This document shows, piece by piece, positions 34,430 through 43,697 of a stretch of 64,000 bases of DNA. The stretch is taken from assembly GCF_000617845.2 (NCBI RefSeq), contig NZ_DF820425.1, positions 6,454,741 to 6,518,740 on the forward strand. Reading direction: 5' to 3'. The DNA is from Bradyrhizobium sp. DOA9. Lineage in GTDB: Bacteria; Pseudomonadota; Alphaproteobacteria; Rhizobiales; Xanthobacteraceae. The number at the start of each line of letters is the position of its first letter. Positions within the stretch are counted from its first letter, which is position 1. A model generated the notes under the pieces. That model was not told where the DNA came from and made no database searches. It was given only the letters and a program-made list of their open reading frames with translations. The position numbers and the translations under genes were made by a program.

Positions 34430-35203
34430 ATGCGTCCCCTGGATCCCGTGACAACGAAGCAGCGCGCGGCATATGGCCTGGCGTTCTTCGTGCTGTTCGT
34501 CGCCCTCTGGTCATGGGCGACGTTCGGCGGCCATGTGTCGAAGACCTTCCTCGCCAATCCGCTCACCATGGTGCAGGAAGGCGTCGAGCTGCTCACCAAG
34601 CACGGCTTCCTGTTCGACATCGGCATGACGATCTGGCGCGTCGTCGGCGGCTTCGCGCTCGCGGCGGTCATCGCGGTGCCGCTCGGCGTGCTGATGGGCG
34701 CCTACAAGCCGGTCGAAGCCTTCCTCGAACCCTTCGTCTCATTTGCACGCTATCTGCCCGCTTCGGCCTTCATCCCGCTGCTGATCCTGTGGGCCGGCAT
34801 CGGCGAATTGCAGAAGCTGCTCGTCATCTTCATCGGCTCGGTTTTCCAGGTGATCCTGATGGTCGCGGTGACGGTCGGCGCCACGCGGCGCGATCTGGTC
34901 GAGGCCGCCTATACGCTCGGCGCGCGCGACCGCGGCATCATCCGCCGCGTGCTGCTGCCCTCCTCCGCGCCGGAGATCGCAGAGATCCTGCGGCTGGTGC
35001 TGGGCTGGGCCTGGACCTACGTCATCGTCGCCGAGCTGATCGGCTCGTCCTCGGGCATCGGCCATATGATCACCGACAGCCAGGCGCTGCTCAACACCGG
35101 CCAGATCATCTTCGGCATCATCGTGATCGGATTGATCGGGCTCATCTCGGACTTCCTGTTCAAGGCGTTCAACGCCTGGCTGTTTCCCTGGAAGCTCGCA
35201 TGA
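34430..35203 (+). CDS. ABC transporter permease
   Basis: A 257-residue inner-membrane subunit with about six transmembrane segments. The ATPase-docking EAA loop is seen at VEAAYTLGARDRGIIRRVLLPSSAPEI. It resembles SsuC/TauC permeases. ATG 34430 is used; a TTG directly before it is also in frame. Its stop overlaps the ATPase start (ATGA), so the two are translationally coupled. It serves the binding protein at 33.4 kb. Confidence 0.92.
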   Translation: MRPLDPVTTKQRAAYGLAFFVLFVALWSWATFGGHVSKTFLANPLTMVQEGVELLTKHGFLFDIGMTIWRVVGGFALAAVIAVPLGVLMGAYKPVEAFLEPFVSFARYLPASAFIPLLILWAGIGELQKLLVIFIGSVFQVILMVAVTVGATRRDLVEAAYTLGARDRGIIRRVLLPSSAPEIAEILRLVLGWAWTYVIVAELIGSSSGIGHMITDSQALLNTGQIIFGIIVIGLIGLISDFLFKAFNAWLFPWKLA

Positions 35204-35985
35204 CCACTCTCAGGATCGAACAGGTCTCGCGCACCTTCCCCGCGCGCCACGGCAACGCGCCGACGCGGGCGCTGGAGCCGACCGACCTCACCATCGGCAA
35301 CAACGATTTCGTCACCATCCTCGGCCCCTCCGGCTGCGGCAAGTCCACGCTGCTGCGCATCGTCGCCGGTCTCGATCGTCCGACCAGCGGCCGTGTCACG
35401 CTCGACGGACGCGAGGTGACCGGCCCGGGCGCGGATCGCGGCATGGTGTTCCAGTCCTACACGCTGTTCCCCTGGCTGACGGTGCGCGAGAACATCGCCT
35501 TCGGCCTGCGCGAGCGCGGCGTGTCCGAGGCGGAGCGACACAAGATCGCGGATGCCTTCATCCGCCAGGTCGGGCTGTCCGGCTTCGAAAACCATTGGCC
35601 CAAGCAGCTCTCCGGCGGCATGCAGCAGCGCACCGCGATCGCGCGCGCGCTCGCCAATGACCCGAAGATCCTGCTGCTCGACGAGCCGTTCGGCGCGCTC
35701 GACAACCAGACCCGTGCCCTGATGCAGGAGATGCTGCTCGGGATCTGGGAGCGCGACCAGAAGACGGTGCTGTTCGTCACCCACGACATCGAGGAAGCGA
35801 TCTTCCTCGGCAGCCGCGTCATCGTGATGAGCGCGCGTCCCGGCCGCATCAAGGCCGAGATCAATGTGGACCTGCCGCATCCGCGCTCCTACAAGATCAA
35901 GACCACGCCGGAATTCGTCCAGCTGAAGGAACGGCTGGTCGAGGAGATCCGCACCGAGGCGCTGAAGGTTGCCGAACATGCCTGA
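35200..35985 (+). CDS. ABC transporter ATPase
   Basis: A 261-residue nucleotide-binding subunit of the SsuB/TauB type. Walker A is GPSGCGKS, the signature is LSGGMQQR, Walker B is ILLLDEPFG, and the switch His is in VTHDIEEA. It overlaps the permease stop at its start and the next gene by 8 bases at its end. The tight order binding protein, permease, ATPase, hydrolase suggests that the imported compound is the hydrolase substrate or yields it. Confidence 0.94.
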   Translation: MTTLRIEQVSRTFPARHGNAPTRALEPTDLTIGNNDFVTILGPSGCGKSTLLRIVAGLDRPTSGRVTLDGREVTGPGADRGMVFQSYTLFPWLTVRENIAFGLRERGVSEAERHKIADAFIRQVGLSGFENHWPKQLSGGMQQRTAIARALANDPKILLLDEPFGALDNQTRALMQEMLLGIWERDQKTVLFVTHDIEEAIFLGSRVIVMSARPGRIKAEINVDLPHPRSYKIKTTPEFVQLKERLVEEIRTEALKVAEHA

Positions 35986-37204
35986 CACTCGTGCCGACGG
36001 ACATCGCGTTCTCGCCGACCTCCATGCGCTGCGCGCCTTCGGCGCCTACAAGACCGGCGTGCACAAGCCGACCTTCTCCGAGCCGCACAGGCTGTCCCTG
36101 GAGTGGCTCGTCCAGAAGCTGCCCGAGGCCAATCTCTCGGCGACAATCGACGGCATCGGCAATGTGTTCGGGACGAGCACGAAGCCCGGGCCGAAGCTGC
36201 TGGCGGGCTCGCACCTGGAAAGCCAGAACTATGCCGGGTGGCTCGACGGCCCGCTCGGCGTCGTCTATGCGCTCGAGGCCGCGCGCGTCCTGAACGCCGA
36301 TCCTGCCGTGAACGGCGCGGTCGAGGTCGCCGCCTGGTGCGACGAGGAGGGACATTTCGGTCATTTCCTCGGCTCGCGCTCCTATGTCGGACAGGTGAGC
36401 GAGGCCGACATCGACGCGGCCCGCGACCGCACCAGCGGCCGCACCATGCGCGATGCCCTTGCCGACATGGGGCTCTCGGAGCGTCCGCGCATCACCGCCG
36501 AGCCGGGACGGCACGTCGGCTATCTCGAGGCGCATATCGAGCAGGGCGACACGCTCGAAAGCGGGCGCCTGGCGATCGGCGTCGTGACGTCCATCGTCGG
36601 CATCTGGCAGTACCAGATCAATTTCACCGGCGAGCAGAACCACGCCGGCACCACGCGCATGGCGGTGCGCAAGGATGCCGGCCTGGCGCTGGCCAAGTTC
36701 TGCGTCGCGATCGACGAACGTTTCCCGATCGCCTGCGACCCGCGCACGGTCTGGACCACCGGCCGCATCACGCTCGATCCGGGCGCGCCGAGCATCATCC
36801 CCGGTGGCGCAGAGATGTTGTTCCAGATCCGCGACGACGACCCGTCTGTGATCGCGCGGCTGGAGCAATTGCTGAGGACCATGGCGGACGAGGCCAGTGC
36901 CAATGGTCCGTGCACCGTCAGCGTGACGAAGCTGCGCACCGGCGCACCCGCGATAATGAATGCGGGCTTTCAGGACGCGATCGAGGCTGCGAGCAAGGTC
37001 GTCGCCGGCGGCCGTTCCATCCGCATGCCCAGCGGCGCCGGACACGATGCGCAGATGCTGGCGACCGTGATGCCCGCCGGCATGCTGTTCGTGCCGTCGA
37101 TCGGCGGCATCAGCCATCACTGGACCGAGAATACGGCAGACGCCGACATCGTGACGGGCGCAGAGGTGTTCGTCGAGGCGTGCCGGCGCATCCTTGGCGG
37201 CTAG
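35978..37204 (+). CDS. M20-family amidohydrolase (N-carbamoyl-amino-acid hydrolase/allantoate amidohydrolase-like)
   Basis: A 408-residue metal-dependent hydrolase. Metal ligands are visible in GSHLESQNYAGWLDGPLGV and WCDEEGHFGHFLGSRS, with a later HIEQG; the dimerisation domain contains NHAGTTRM. Relatives cleave N-carbamoyl amino acids, allantoate or related amides. It overlaps the ATPase gene by 8 bases. HutF upstream makes N-formylglutamate, and no classical HutG is visible, so this enzyme could supply that last step. That is inference; an unrelated amide delivered by the ABC importer is equally possible. Confidence 0.85.
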   Translation: MPDTRADGHRVLADLHALRAFGAYKTGVHKPTFSEPHRLSLEWLVQKLPEANLSATIDGIGNVFGTSTKPGPKLLAGSHLESQNYAGWLDGPLGVVYALEAARVLNADPAVNGAVEVAAWCDEEGHFGHFLGSRSYVGQVSEADIDAARDRTSGRTMRDALADMGLSERPRITAEPGRHVGYLEAHIEQGDTLESGRLAIGVVTSIVGIWQYQINFTGEQNHAGTTRMAVRKDAGLALAKFCVAIDERFPIACDPRTVWTTGRITLDPGAPSIIPGGAEMLFQIRDDDPSVIARLEQLLRTMADEASANGPCTVSVTKLRTGAPAIMNAGFQDAIEAASKVVAGGRSIRMPSGAGHDAQMLATVMPAGMLFVPSIGGISHHWTENTADADIVTGAEVFVEACRRILGG

Positions 37205-37252
37205 CGCTGCGTCCGGAGCGCGACCGCGAGTTCGGCGGCCGCTCTCTCCACC

Positions 37253-37332
37253 CGTCATTGCGAGCGCAGCGAAGCAATCCAGAATCTTTCCGCGGAGGGA
37301 CTCTGGATTGCTTCGCTGCGCTCGCAATGACG
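37253..37332. repeat. Perfect 31-bp inverted repeat, intergenic palindromic element
   Basis: Arms at 37253-37283 and 37302-37332 are exact reverse complements around an 18-base loop. They begin CGTCATTGCGAGCGCAGCG. I recall this CATTGCGAGCG type as a common dispersed intergenic repeat of Bradyrhizobium. It lies 50 bases after the amidohydrolase stop and could end that operon. The rest of the gap to 37568 holds no supported gene. Confidence 0.85.
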
Positions 37333-37568
37333 GAGTACGAGGCAGCAGCGTCGCTCTTCTCTCTTGCGTTTCGAATCGCAGACGCACCTTCGCATTCTCG
37401 CGGCTGACTTCGCCCGAGCTTTGCCGCTCCATCCGGGCTGCGGGCCTCCTGCAATCGCGACACTCGGACGTGGCACGAGCTGCGACAATCTGAACCTAGT
37501 GCCGACACAAAGCTGCGGCATTTCTCCGCTTTCTCCACCGCCCCGCCCTGTTCCTTCCCGGAGTTCCC

Positions 37569-38729
37569 ATGTCTTCTGCCGATCGGCCGGCGACCCGCCT
37601 TGCGACCCGGCTTGCCTTCCTCGTTGCGGGCTTCGGCATCGCGTGCTGGGCGCCGCTGGTGCCGTTCGCGAAGGCGCGGCTTGCTGTCGACGACGGGGTC
37701 CTCGGGCTGCTCCTGCTCAGCCTCGGCATCGGCTCGGTCGTGGCGATGCTGCTGACCGGCGTTCTCAGCGCGCGCTACGGCAGCAGGCCGGTCATCGTCG
37801 CGGGCGGGCTTGGCCTCACGGTTGTGCTGCCGCTGCTCGCGATCGCAAGCTCGCCGCTGTCGCTGGCGCTGGTGCTGCTTGCGTTCGGCGCCGCGCTCGG
37901 CTCGATCGACGTCGCCATGAACATCCATGCCGTGGAGGTGGAGCGCGCCGCGGGACGCCCCCTGATGTCCGGCTTTCACGCCCTGTTCAGCATCGGCGGC
38001 TTCGCCGGTTCCGCGCTGATGACCGCGCTGCTCTCGCTGCAGCTCGGGGCGCTCGCCTCGACGCTGATCTGCTCCGTGCTGATGCTGATCGCGATGCTGC
38101 TGACCTGGCCGCGCCTGCTGCGATCGGTGCAGGTGCAGGAAGGCCCATTGTTCGTGCTGCCGCACGGATCGGTGCTGCTGCTGGCGCTGCTCGGCGCCAT
38201 CACCTTCCTGGTCGAAGGCGCGATGCTCGATTGGGGCGCGCTGCTCGTGATCGGCGCCGGCCTCGTCAGCGAGGCGCAAGGCGGCATCGGCTACATCGTG
38301 TTCTCGATCGCGATGACGATCGGCCGGCTCGGCGGCGACGCGGTCGTTGCGCGCATCGGAGATCGCACGACATTGCTCTGGGGCAGCCTGATTGCGATCG
38401 CCGGCTTCGTTGTGCTGCTCACCGCGCCCGTTGCAGCGGTCGCCATCGGCGGATTCCTGCTGATCGGGCTCGGCGCCTCGAACCTCGTGCCCGTGCTGTT
38501 CCGCCGGGCGGCGCAGCAAAAGGTGATGCCCACGGGACTCGCGGTCGCGGCGATCACGACGGCAGGCTACGCAGGCGTCCTGCTCGGCCCCGCCGGCGTC
38601 GGCTTCGTCGCACAGCTCGGCGGACTGCCGCTGGCATTCTGGCTGCTGGCGGCCTTGATGGGGCTCGTCACCTTGACGGCGGGGATCGTCACCGCGGAGC
38701 AGCGCCGGGCTTCGCATGTCGATGCGTGA
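37569..38729 (+). CDS. MFS transporter, YbjJ-like
   Basis: A 386-residue membrane protein with 12 predicted transmembrane segments in two halves. The MFS motif after helix 2 is visible (GVLSARYGSRPVIVAGG) and the central region has the LVEGAMLDWGALL segment typical of the YbjJ-like branch. The ATG at 37569 starts MSSADRPATR. Substrate unknown; export is likely for this branch. It stands alone between a repeat and convergent msrA. Confidence 0.85.
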   Translation: MSSADRPATRLATRLAFLVAGFGIACWAPLVPFAKARLAVDDGVLGLLLLSLGIGSVVAMLLTGVLSARYGSRPVIVAGGLGLTVVLPLLAIASSPLSLALVLLAFGAALGSIDVAMNIHAVEVERAAGRPLMSGFHALFSIGGFAGSALMTALLSLQLGALASTLICSVLMLIAMLLTWPRLLRSVQVQEGPLFVLPHGSVLLLALLGAITFLVEGAMLDWGALLVIGAGLVSEAQGGIGYIVFSIAMTIGRLGGDAVVARIGDRTTLLWGSLIAIAGFVVLLTAPVAAVAIGGFLLIGLGASNLVPVLFRRAAQQKVMPTGLAVAAITTAGYAGVLLGPAGVGFVAQLGGLPLAFWLLAALMGLVTLTAGIVTAEQRRASHVDA

Positions 38730-38798
38730 GCGGATCTGCGGCTGACGTGATCGATGGAGAGGTGGATCGCCACAGCCCGGCGAACCACCTTCCAGGCG

Positions 38799-39314
38799 TT
38801 AACCGCCGACTGCCGCCGCGCGACGCGGCAGCTTCCAGCCGGGCCGGATGAAATGGCAGGTGTAGCCGTCAGGATAACGTTCGAGATAATCCTGATGCTC
38901 GGGCTCGGCTTCCCAGAACTCGCGCGCGGGCGCGATCTCGGTTACCACCTTGCCCGGCCACAGGCCGGACGCCTCGACGTCGGCGACGGTGTCTTCGGCG
39001 ATCCGCTTCTGCTCCTCGCTGGTGTAGAAGATCGCCGAACGGTAGCTCGTGCCGATATCGTTGCCCTGGCGGTTGAGCGTGGTCGGATCATGGATCTGGA
39101 AGAAGAACTCCAGCATGGTCCGGAAGCTGGTCCTGGCCGGATCGAACACGATCTCGATGGCTTCGGCATGACCTTCGTGATTGCGGTAGGTGGCGTTCTT
39201 GACGTGTCCACCGGTGTAGCCGACGCGGGTGGAGATCACGCCGGGCTGCTTGCGGATCAGGTCCTGCATGCCCCAGAAGCAGCCGCCGGCCAAAACTGCG
39301 CGTTCCGTCGTCAT
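38799..39314 (-). CDS. msrA: Peptide methionine sulfoxide reductase MsrA
   Basis: A 171-residue enzyme reducing the S form of methionine sulfoxide in proteins. The catalytic motif GCFWGM starts at residue 11, with the nucleophilic Cys12; HxGHAEAIE and the YRSAIFYTSEEQ block follow. GGGAG lies 8 bases before the ATG at 39314. No resolving Cys pair is seen at the C-terminus; one Cys lies in YTCHFIRPGW. A member without MsrB next door, probably part of general oxidative-stress repair. Confidence 0.95.
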   Translation of the reverse strand: MTTERAVLAGGCFWGMQDLIRKQPGVISTRVGYTGGHVKNATYRNHEGHAEAIEIVFDPARTSFRTMLEFFFQIHDPTTLNRQGNDIGTSYRSAIFYTSEEQKRIAEDTVADVEASGLWPGKVVTEIAPAREFWEAEPEHQDYLERYPDGYTCHFIRPGWKLPRRAAAVGG

Positions 39315-39427
39315 GTGATGTGCTCCCAATGATCGCCAAATAGCTTGTGCATCATATAGGCTTTCGGCCGCCCGGCCGAAAGCCACGCATTGACGCGGGT
39401 CCACCAAGTCGCCAGGGCCCGGTGCAA

Positions 39428-39546
39428 CCTCTCCCGCTTGCTTGCGGGAGAGGTCGCGCGTAGCGCGGGTGAGGGCTTTCTCCTCTAGGGGGCTATCCCA
39501 TTGCGGAAACACCCTCTCCCCAACCCTCTCTCGCAAGCGGGAGAGG
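39428..39546. repeat. Palindromic intergenic repeat (CTCTCCCGCTTGC type)
   Basis: CCTCTCCCGCTTGC (39428-39441) is inverted as GCAAGCGGGAGAGG (39533-39546), and a local stem forms at 39428-39453. The stretch between contains the words GGTGAGGG and CCCTCTCC typical of another dispersed rhizobial repeat family. It separates msrA from the osmC-like gene and contains no gene. Confidence 0.75.
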
Positions 39547-39592
39547 GAGCGCACCTCCGCCGTTGCAGCGATGAAGGATTCATTCCATCGCC

Positions 39593-40015
39593 CTAGACCA
39601 GCTTGGCGTCGAGCGTGATGGCGGCGTTGAGCACCTTCGACACCGGGCAGTTCTTTTCGGCTTCGCCGGCGAGCCGGGCGAAGCCGGCATCGTCGAGACC
39701 AGGCACCTTTGCCCGCAGGGTCAGGGCGGATTTGCTGATCTTGAAACCCTTGCCTTCGGGCTCGAGCGTGACGGCGGCTTCGGTCGAGAGCTCGTCCGGC
39801 GTGAAGCCCGCCATCTGCAGGCCGAAGGCGAGCGCCATGGTGAAACAGCCGGCATGGGCTGCGGCGATCAACTCTTCGGGATTGGTGCCCTTCTCGTTCT
39901 CGAAGCGGGTCTTGAACGAATAGGGCGTCCCGGCAAGCACGCCGGATTCGCTCGAGAGCTGGCCCGTGCCATCGCGACCGGTGCCCTTCCAGACTGCTGT
40001 TGCCTTGCGGATCAT
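39593..40015 (-). CDS. OsmC-family peroxiredoxin-like protein
   Basis: A 140-residue cytoplasmic protein that reduces organic hydroperoxides through two cysteines. They are Cys57 in AAHAGCFTMAL and Cys123 in EKNCPVSKVL, both at family positions. The N-terminus MIRKATAVWKGTGRDG matches the OsmC branch rather than Ohr. It lies downstream of the BisC-like gene by 20 bases on the same strand and so may be co-transcribed with it; both repair oxidative damage. Confidence 0.92.
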   Translation of the reverse strand: MIRKATAVWKGTGRDGTGQLSSESGVLAGTPYSFKTRFENEKGTNPEELIAAAHAGCFTMALAFGLQMAGFTPDELSTEAAVTLEPEGKGFKISKSALTLRAKVPGLDDAGFARLAGEAEKNCPVSKVLNAAITLDAKLV

Positions 40016-40035
40016 CTAACGGTCTCCTTGCTTGC

Positions 40036-42357
40036 CTAAACTGGATCGAACGCGCGGATCGGCGGCAGATTGGCGCTGAACTTCTCCACCTCGACGGTTG
40101 TCAGCTGGCCGGTGCAGCCCTGCGCCAGGGACGAGGTGCCGACGTCGCGGGTCAGCACGTTCGGATTGCCGTGAACGCACAGCGGCGCCTCGTCTTCTGG
40201 ATCCATCGGATCGTACCAGGCGCCGGTCGGCAGCTGAACCACGCCTGATACGATGCCGTCGGTGACGTGGACCGCGGCGAGGCACGCGCCGCGCGCGTTG
40301 AACAGGCGGATGATGTCGCCGTCCTTGATGCCGCGCGCCTGTGCATCGACCGGATTCATCCGCGCAACCTCGCGTCCGCGATGTTTTGCGGAGAGCGAAT
40401 GTCCGCCGAAATCGAGCTGGCTGTGCAGGCGCGTCACCGGCTGGTTGGCGACGAGGAAGCATGGTGCCCCAGGCCTGGGAATATCGGTCTTGTCGAGCCA
40501 GACCGGATGGCCCGGACAATCCGCATCGCCGTGGCTTGCGATCTTCGCCGAGAAGATCTCGATCCGTCCGCTCGGCGTCGGCAAGGCGTGATTGACGGGA
40601 TCCTCGCGGAAGCGACGCAGCCGGCCGCCGTCGTCGGGCTGCTGCGGCACGACCAGGCTGCCGCGCGCCCAGAACTCGTCGAAGCTTGGGGCTTCGAGGC
40701 CGCGCTTGGCCAGCGAGGCGCGGGTCGGCTCGTAGAGATGCTCCAGCCATTGCCGCGACGTGCGCCCTTCGGTGAACGGCTCGCGCGCCCCGAGACGTTC
40801 GGCGAGATCGGCGAAGATGTCGTAATCGTCGCGCGCCAGCCCGAACGGCTCGGCGATCCGGTGCATCGCGACCATCAGCGGATCGTTGGTGGAATAACCG
40901 ATATCCTCGCGCTCCAGCGTCATCGTCGCGGGCAGCACGATGTCGGCGTGGCGGGCGGTGGCGGTCCAGGCGAGCTCGTGCACGACCAGCGTGTCCAGCT
41001 TCGCGAAGGCCTTGCGCAGGCGATTGATGTCCTGATGGTGATGGAAGGGATTGCCGCCGGCCCAATAGACCAGACGAATGTCCGGATAGGTGCGCGTCTC
41101 GCCGTTGTAGCGATAGGTGGTGCCGGGATTGAGCAGCATGTCGGCGATGCGCGCCACCGGAATGAAATCGGCGACGCCGTTGCGGCCCTGCCCCAGCGTC
41201 GGTCCCGGCACGTCGTTGACGCGGCGGCCGTAATAGCCGATCGCCCCCAGCGAATAGGCGTAGCCGCCGCCGGGAAGGCCGATCTGGCCGAGGGCCGCCG
41301 CGAGCACCATGCCCATCCACACCGGCTGCTCGCCATGCTCGGCACGCTGCAGCGAATGGGAGACGGTGATGAGCGCGCGCTTTCCGGCAAGGCGCCGCGC
41401 CAGCTTGCGGATCGCATCCGCCGGGATGCCGCAGATCGCGGCGGCCCATTCGGCGTGCTTGTCTTGCCCGTCGCTCTCGCCGGTGAGATAGCGCAGGAAG
41501 ATCGGCCAGCCCTCGGTGTAGCGGTCGAGGAAGGCCTGGTCGTGCAGCTTCTCACTGACCAGCGTATGGACGATGCCGAGCATCAAGGCAGTGTCGGTGC
41601 CGGGCACGCAAGCCATCCATTCGGCGGCGGCCTCGACCGGCAGATCGTCGCGCAGCGGGCCGACCAGGATGAACTCGCAGCCGCGCGCCCGCGCCGCCGC
41701 CATGGCGCCGCGCTCGACATGCTTGCTGATCGAGCCGCCCGCCACCATGGAGTTCTTCAATGCCATGCCGCCGAACGCCAGCACGATGTCCGTTTCGGCC
41801 GCAATCTGCTCCCAGGTGACGTTGCGCTTGGTGATATCCTCGTAGCCGGCCAGGATCTGCGGCAGCAGCACCGAGGACGCACCCGAGGAATAGCTGTTGA
41901 CCGAGCGCACATAGCCGCCCATCGCGATATTGAGGAAGCGATGCACCTGGCTCTGGGCATGATGGAAGCGCCCGGCGCTCGACCAGCCATAGGAGCCGCC
42001 GAACACGGCCCCGGGTCCGCGCGTGTCGCGGATACGGCCGAGCTCGTCGCCGAGGAGATCGAGCGCCTTCTCCCAGCTGACGGAGACGAACTCGTCGCGG
42101 CCGCGCCTGTTATCGGGGCCCGGCCCGCGCTCGAGCCAGCCGCGGCGGATGGCCGGCTGGGCGATGCGCGCCTGATGGCGGAGCGCGCCGGGAAAATTGT
42201 CGATGATGCCGTTCGGATCGGGATCGCCGGCATAGGCCCTGACCTCCAGCCCGGCCGCGCCCTGACGCGCGGAGAACACGCCCCAATGCGAGGTGTGCGG
42301 CTTGAAGCCGTCCGACAGGTCAAGACCGGGGTCGGGGAAGCCAATCGTATCGTCCAT
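40036..42357 (-). CDS. Molybdopterin oxidoreductase, biotin/methionine sulfoxide reductase type (BisC-like)
   Basis: A 773-residue enzyme of the DMSO reductase family using a bis-MGD molybdenum cofactor. The stretch NSYSSGASSVLL aligns with the molybdenum-ligand Ser loop of DMSO/TMAO/biotin sulfoxide reductases, and no N-terminal Fe-S cysteine set is present. VNHALPTPSGRIEIFS and RLHSQLDFGG are cofactor-binding segments of this branch. No signal peptide is seen, so a cytoplasmic enzyme like BisC, reducing biotin or free methionine sulfoxide, is most likely. AAGGA precedes the ATG. msrA is nearby, fitting a sulfoxide-repair theme. Confidence 0.9.
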   Translation of the reverse strand: MDDTIGFPDPGLDLSDGFKPHTSHWGVFSARQGAAGLEVRAYAGDPDPNGIIDNFPGALRHQARIAQPAIRRGWLERGPGPDNRRGRDEFVSVSWEKALDLLGDELGRIRDTRGPGAVFGGSYGWSSAGRFHHAQSQVHRFLNIAMGGYVRSVNSYSSGASSVLLPQILAGYEDITKRNVTWEQIAAETDIVLAFGGMALKNSMVAGGSISKHVERGAMAAARARGCEFILVGPLRDDLPVEAAAEWMACVPGTDTALMLGIVHTLVSEKLHDQAFLDRYTEGWPIFLRYLTGESDGQDKHAEWAAAICGIPADAIRKLARRLAGKRALITVSHSLQRAEHGEQPVWMGMVLAAALGQIGLPGGGYAYSLGAIGYYGRRVNDVPGPTLGQGRNGVADFIPVARIADMLLNPGTTYRYNGETRTYPDIRLVYWAGGNPFHHHQDINRLRKAFAKLDTLVVHELAWTATARHADIVLPATMTLEREDIGYSTNDPLMVAMHRIAEPFGLARDDYDIFADLAERLGAREPFTEGRTSRQWLEHLYEPTRASLAKRGLEAPSFDEFWARGSLVVPQQPDDGGRLRRFREDPVNHALPTPSGRIEIFSAKIASHGDADCPGHPVWLDKTDIPRPGAPCFLVANQPVTRLHSQLDFGGHSLSAKHRGREVARMNPVDAQARGIKDGDIIRLFNARGACLAAVHVTDGIVSGVVQLPTGAWYDPMDPEDEAPLCVHGNPNVLTRDVGTSSLAQGCTGQLTTVEVEKFSANLPPIRAFDPV

Positions 42358-42526
42358 CTCTGATCCTTGTTCCGGCGGCGTCGGTGTCGGTGGTAATATA
42401 CCGATCCGCTCCGGACGTCGTCGAGATCAGGGTTGACGGGAACGCTGACCTGCCCCGCGCAAAGCCAGCCTCAGGGCTGTTGACACTCCCGAGCGTCATC
42501 GGGCGCATACTGGCGCCGACGCTGCA

Positions 42527-42709
42527 TCATCCGCGTGCGCAGCAATCGACCAGCAGATTCCAGATCCGCTGCGTCTCTTCTCTCCTGTTCGCCTCCGACA
42601 CCTTCTCGGCGTTCGATTGACCGAACGCGGCGATGGTGTGGGGTGGGCGAGGCACGATCCACCGCTCCGAAATCGGGTCGTACCATTTGCCGATATTCAT
42701 CTCAGTCAC
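42527..42709 (-). CDS. Small hypothetical protein
   Basis: A frame of 57-60 codons starting at GTG 42709 or ATG 42700. The product (NIGKWYDPISERWIVPRPPH, then a charged helix and two Cys near the end) has natural composition but no recognised domain. The ribosome site is weak. It lies in the gap between the BisC-like gene and the DUF892 gene and may or may not be real. Confidence 0.35.
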   Translation of the reverse strand: MTEMNIGKWYDPISERWIVPRPPHTIAAFGQSNAEKVSEANRREETQRIWNLLVDCCARG

Positions 42710-42832
42710 GTCGGTCGACTCACAGATTGACGGGCTCGGGCGAGGCGCGCCGCGCGGTCCTCTTTGGAGCTCGTGTCGCGCGCCACCCGATTCACCAATC
42801 AGAAGCTCGCATGATCGTTCCCGGCCGCTGCG

Positions 42833-43027
42833 TCAGCCCGGCCGGGCCGGATGCAGCGTGCGCGGATGCCACTCATGCAGCAATCGCGCCAACTCCTCAC
42901 GCTCAGTGTCGCGGCCCTTCATCGCGGTCTCGAACAGCGCCTCCTGGATGTCGCGAGGCATGTCGCCCCACACCTCCATCGCCGCACGTCCGAGCAGGCC
43001 CGCAAAATGATCCACGCCATCGTTCAT
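42833..43027 (-). CDS. Small hypothetical protein, mostly helical
   Basis: A 64-residue protein (MNDGVDHFAGLLGRAAMEVW at the start) with a strong ribosome site, GGGAG 6 bases before the ATG. It is acidic, likely two helices (DIQEALFETAMKGRDTEREE, then LARLLHEWH). I do not recognise it. It is divergent from the DUF892 gene 86 bases away, so the two may share a control region. Confidence 0.55.
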   Translation of the reverse strand: MNDGVDHFAGLLGRAAMEVWGDMPRDIQEALFETAMKGRDTEREELARLLHEWHPRTLHPARPG

Positions 43028-43112
43028 CCGGCTCTCCCGATCTGCACACGAATGGAACAGCGGCGGCCGCTCCGCGTTCCAATGCCATCATTGTGAAAAG
43101 GAGGCGTCTTTT

Positions 43113-43628
43113 ATGGGATTCTTCACCAAGGACATCAAATCGATGGAAGACCTGCTGCTGCACGGGCTGCAGGACATCTATTACGCGGAACAGCAGATCC
43201 TGAAGGCGCTGCCGAAGATGATCGACAAGGCCACCAACAGGGATCTCGTCGGCGGGCTGAAGGCGCATCTGGAAGAGACCAACAAGCAGGTCGAGCGCCT
43301 CCACAAGGTCTTTGCCAAGCTCGGCAAGGAGCCGAGCGACACGCATTGTCCGGCGATCGACGGCCTGATCAAGGAAGCCGACGAGACCGCCGGCGAGATC
43401 GAGGACAAGGCCGTGCTGGACGCTGCGATCGTCGCCAACGCACAGGCGGTGGAGCATTATGAAATGTGCCGGTACGGCACGCTGATCGCCTGGGCGGAAG
43501 AGCTCGGCCACGACGATATCGTGCGCTTCCTCACCACCAATCTGAACGAAGAGAAGGCCGCCAATACCAAGTTGAACACGGTGGCCCTTCGCAAGGGCGT
43601 CAACGCCAAGGCGTCCAGCGCCGCGTGA
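43113..43628 (+). CDS. DUF892 (YciE/YciF) ferritin-like protein
   Basis: A 171-residue four-helix protein. Ferritin-like metal-binding carboxylates and His are visible in LQDIYYAEQQILKALPKM, KAHLEETNKQVERL, AVEHYEMCRYG and LNEEKAANTKL. Members are induced by osmotic, oxidative or general stress and may bind a di-iron centre; the real role is unknown. AAAGGAGG lies upstream of the ATG. The divergent SDR gene to the right and the OsmC and MsrA genes make this a stress-related neighbourhood. Confidence 0.9.
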   Translation: MGFFTKDIKSMEDLLLHGLQDIYYAEQQILKALPKMIDKATNRDLVGGLKAHLEETNKQVERLHKVFAKLGKEPSDTHCPAIDGLIKEADETAGEIEDKAVLDAAIVANAQAVEHYEMCRYGTLIAWAEELGHDDIVRFLTTNLNEEKAANTKLNTVALRKGVNAKASSAA

Positions 43629-43697
43629 TCGCGGCAAAGACGATGGCGGCGCCGCGGCGCGGCCATCGTCATCTCCGCCGCGAACAGATACGTCGGA

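Noticed and set aside
37253..37332. CRISPR-like repeats or transposon ends
   Set aside because: The intergenic repeats are inverted pairs, not direct repeats with spacers, and no transposase or Cas gene is nearby.
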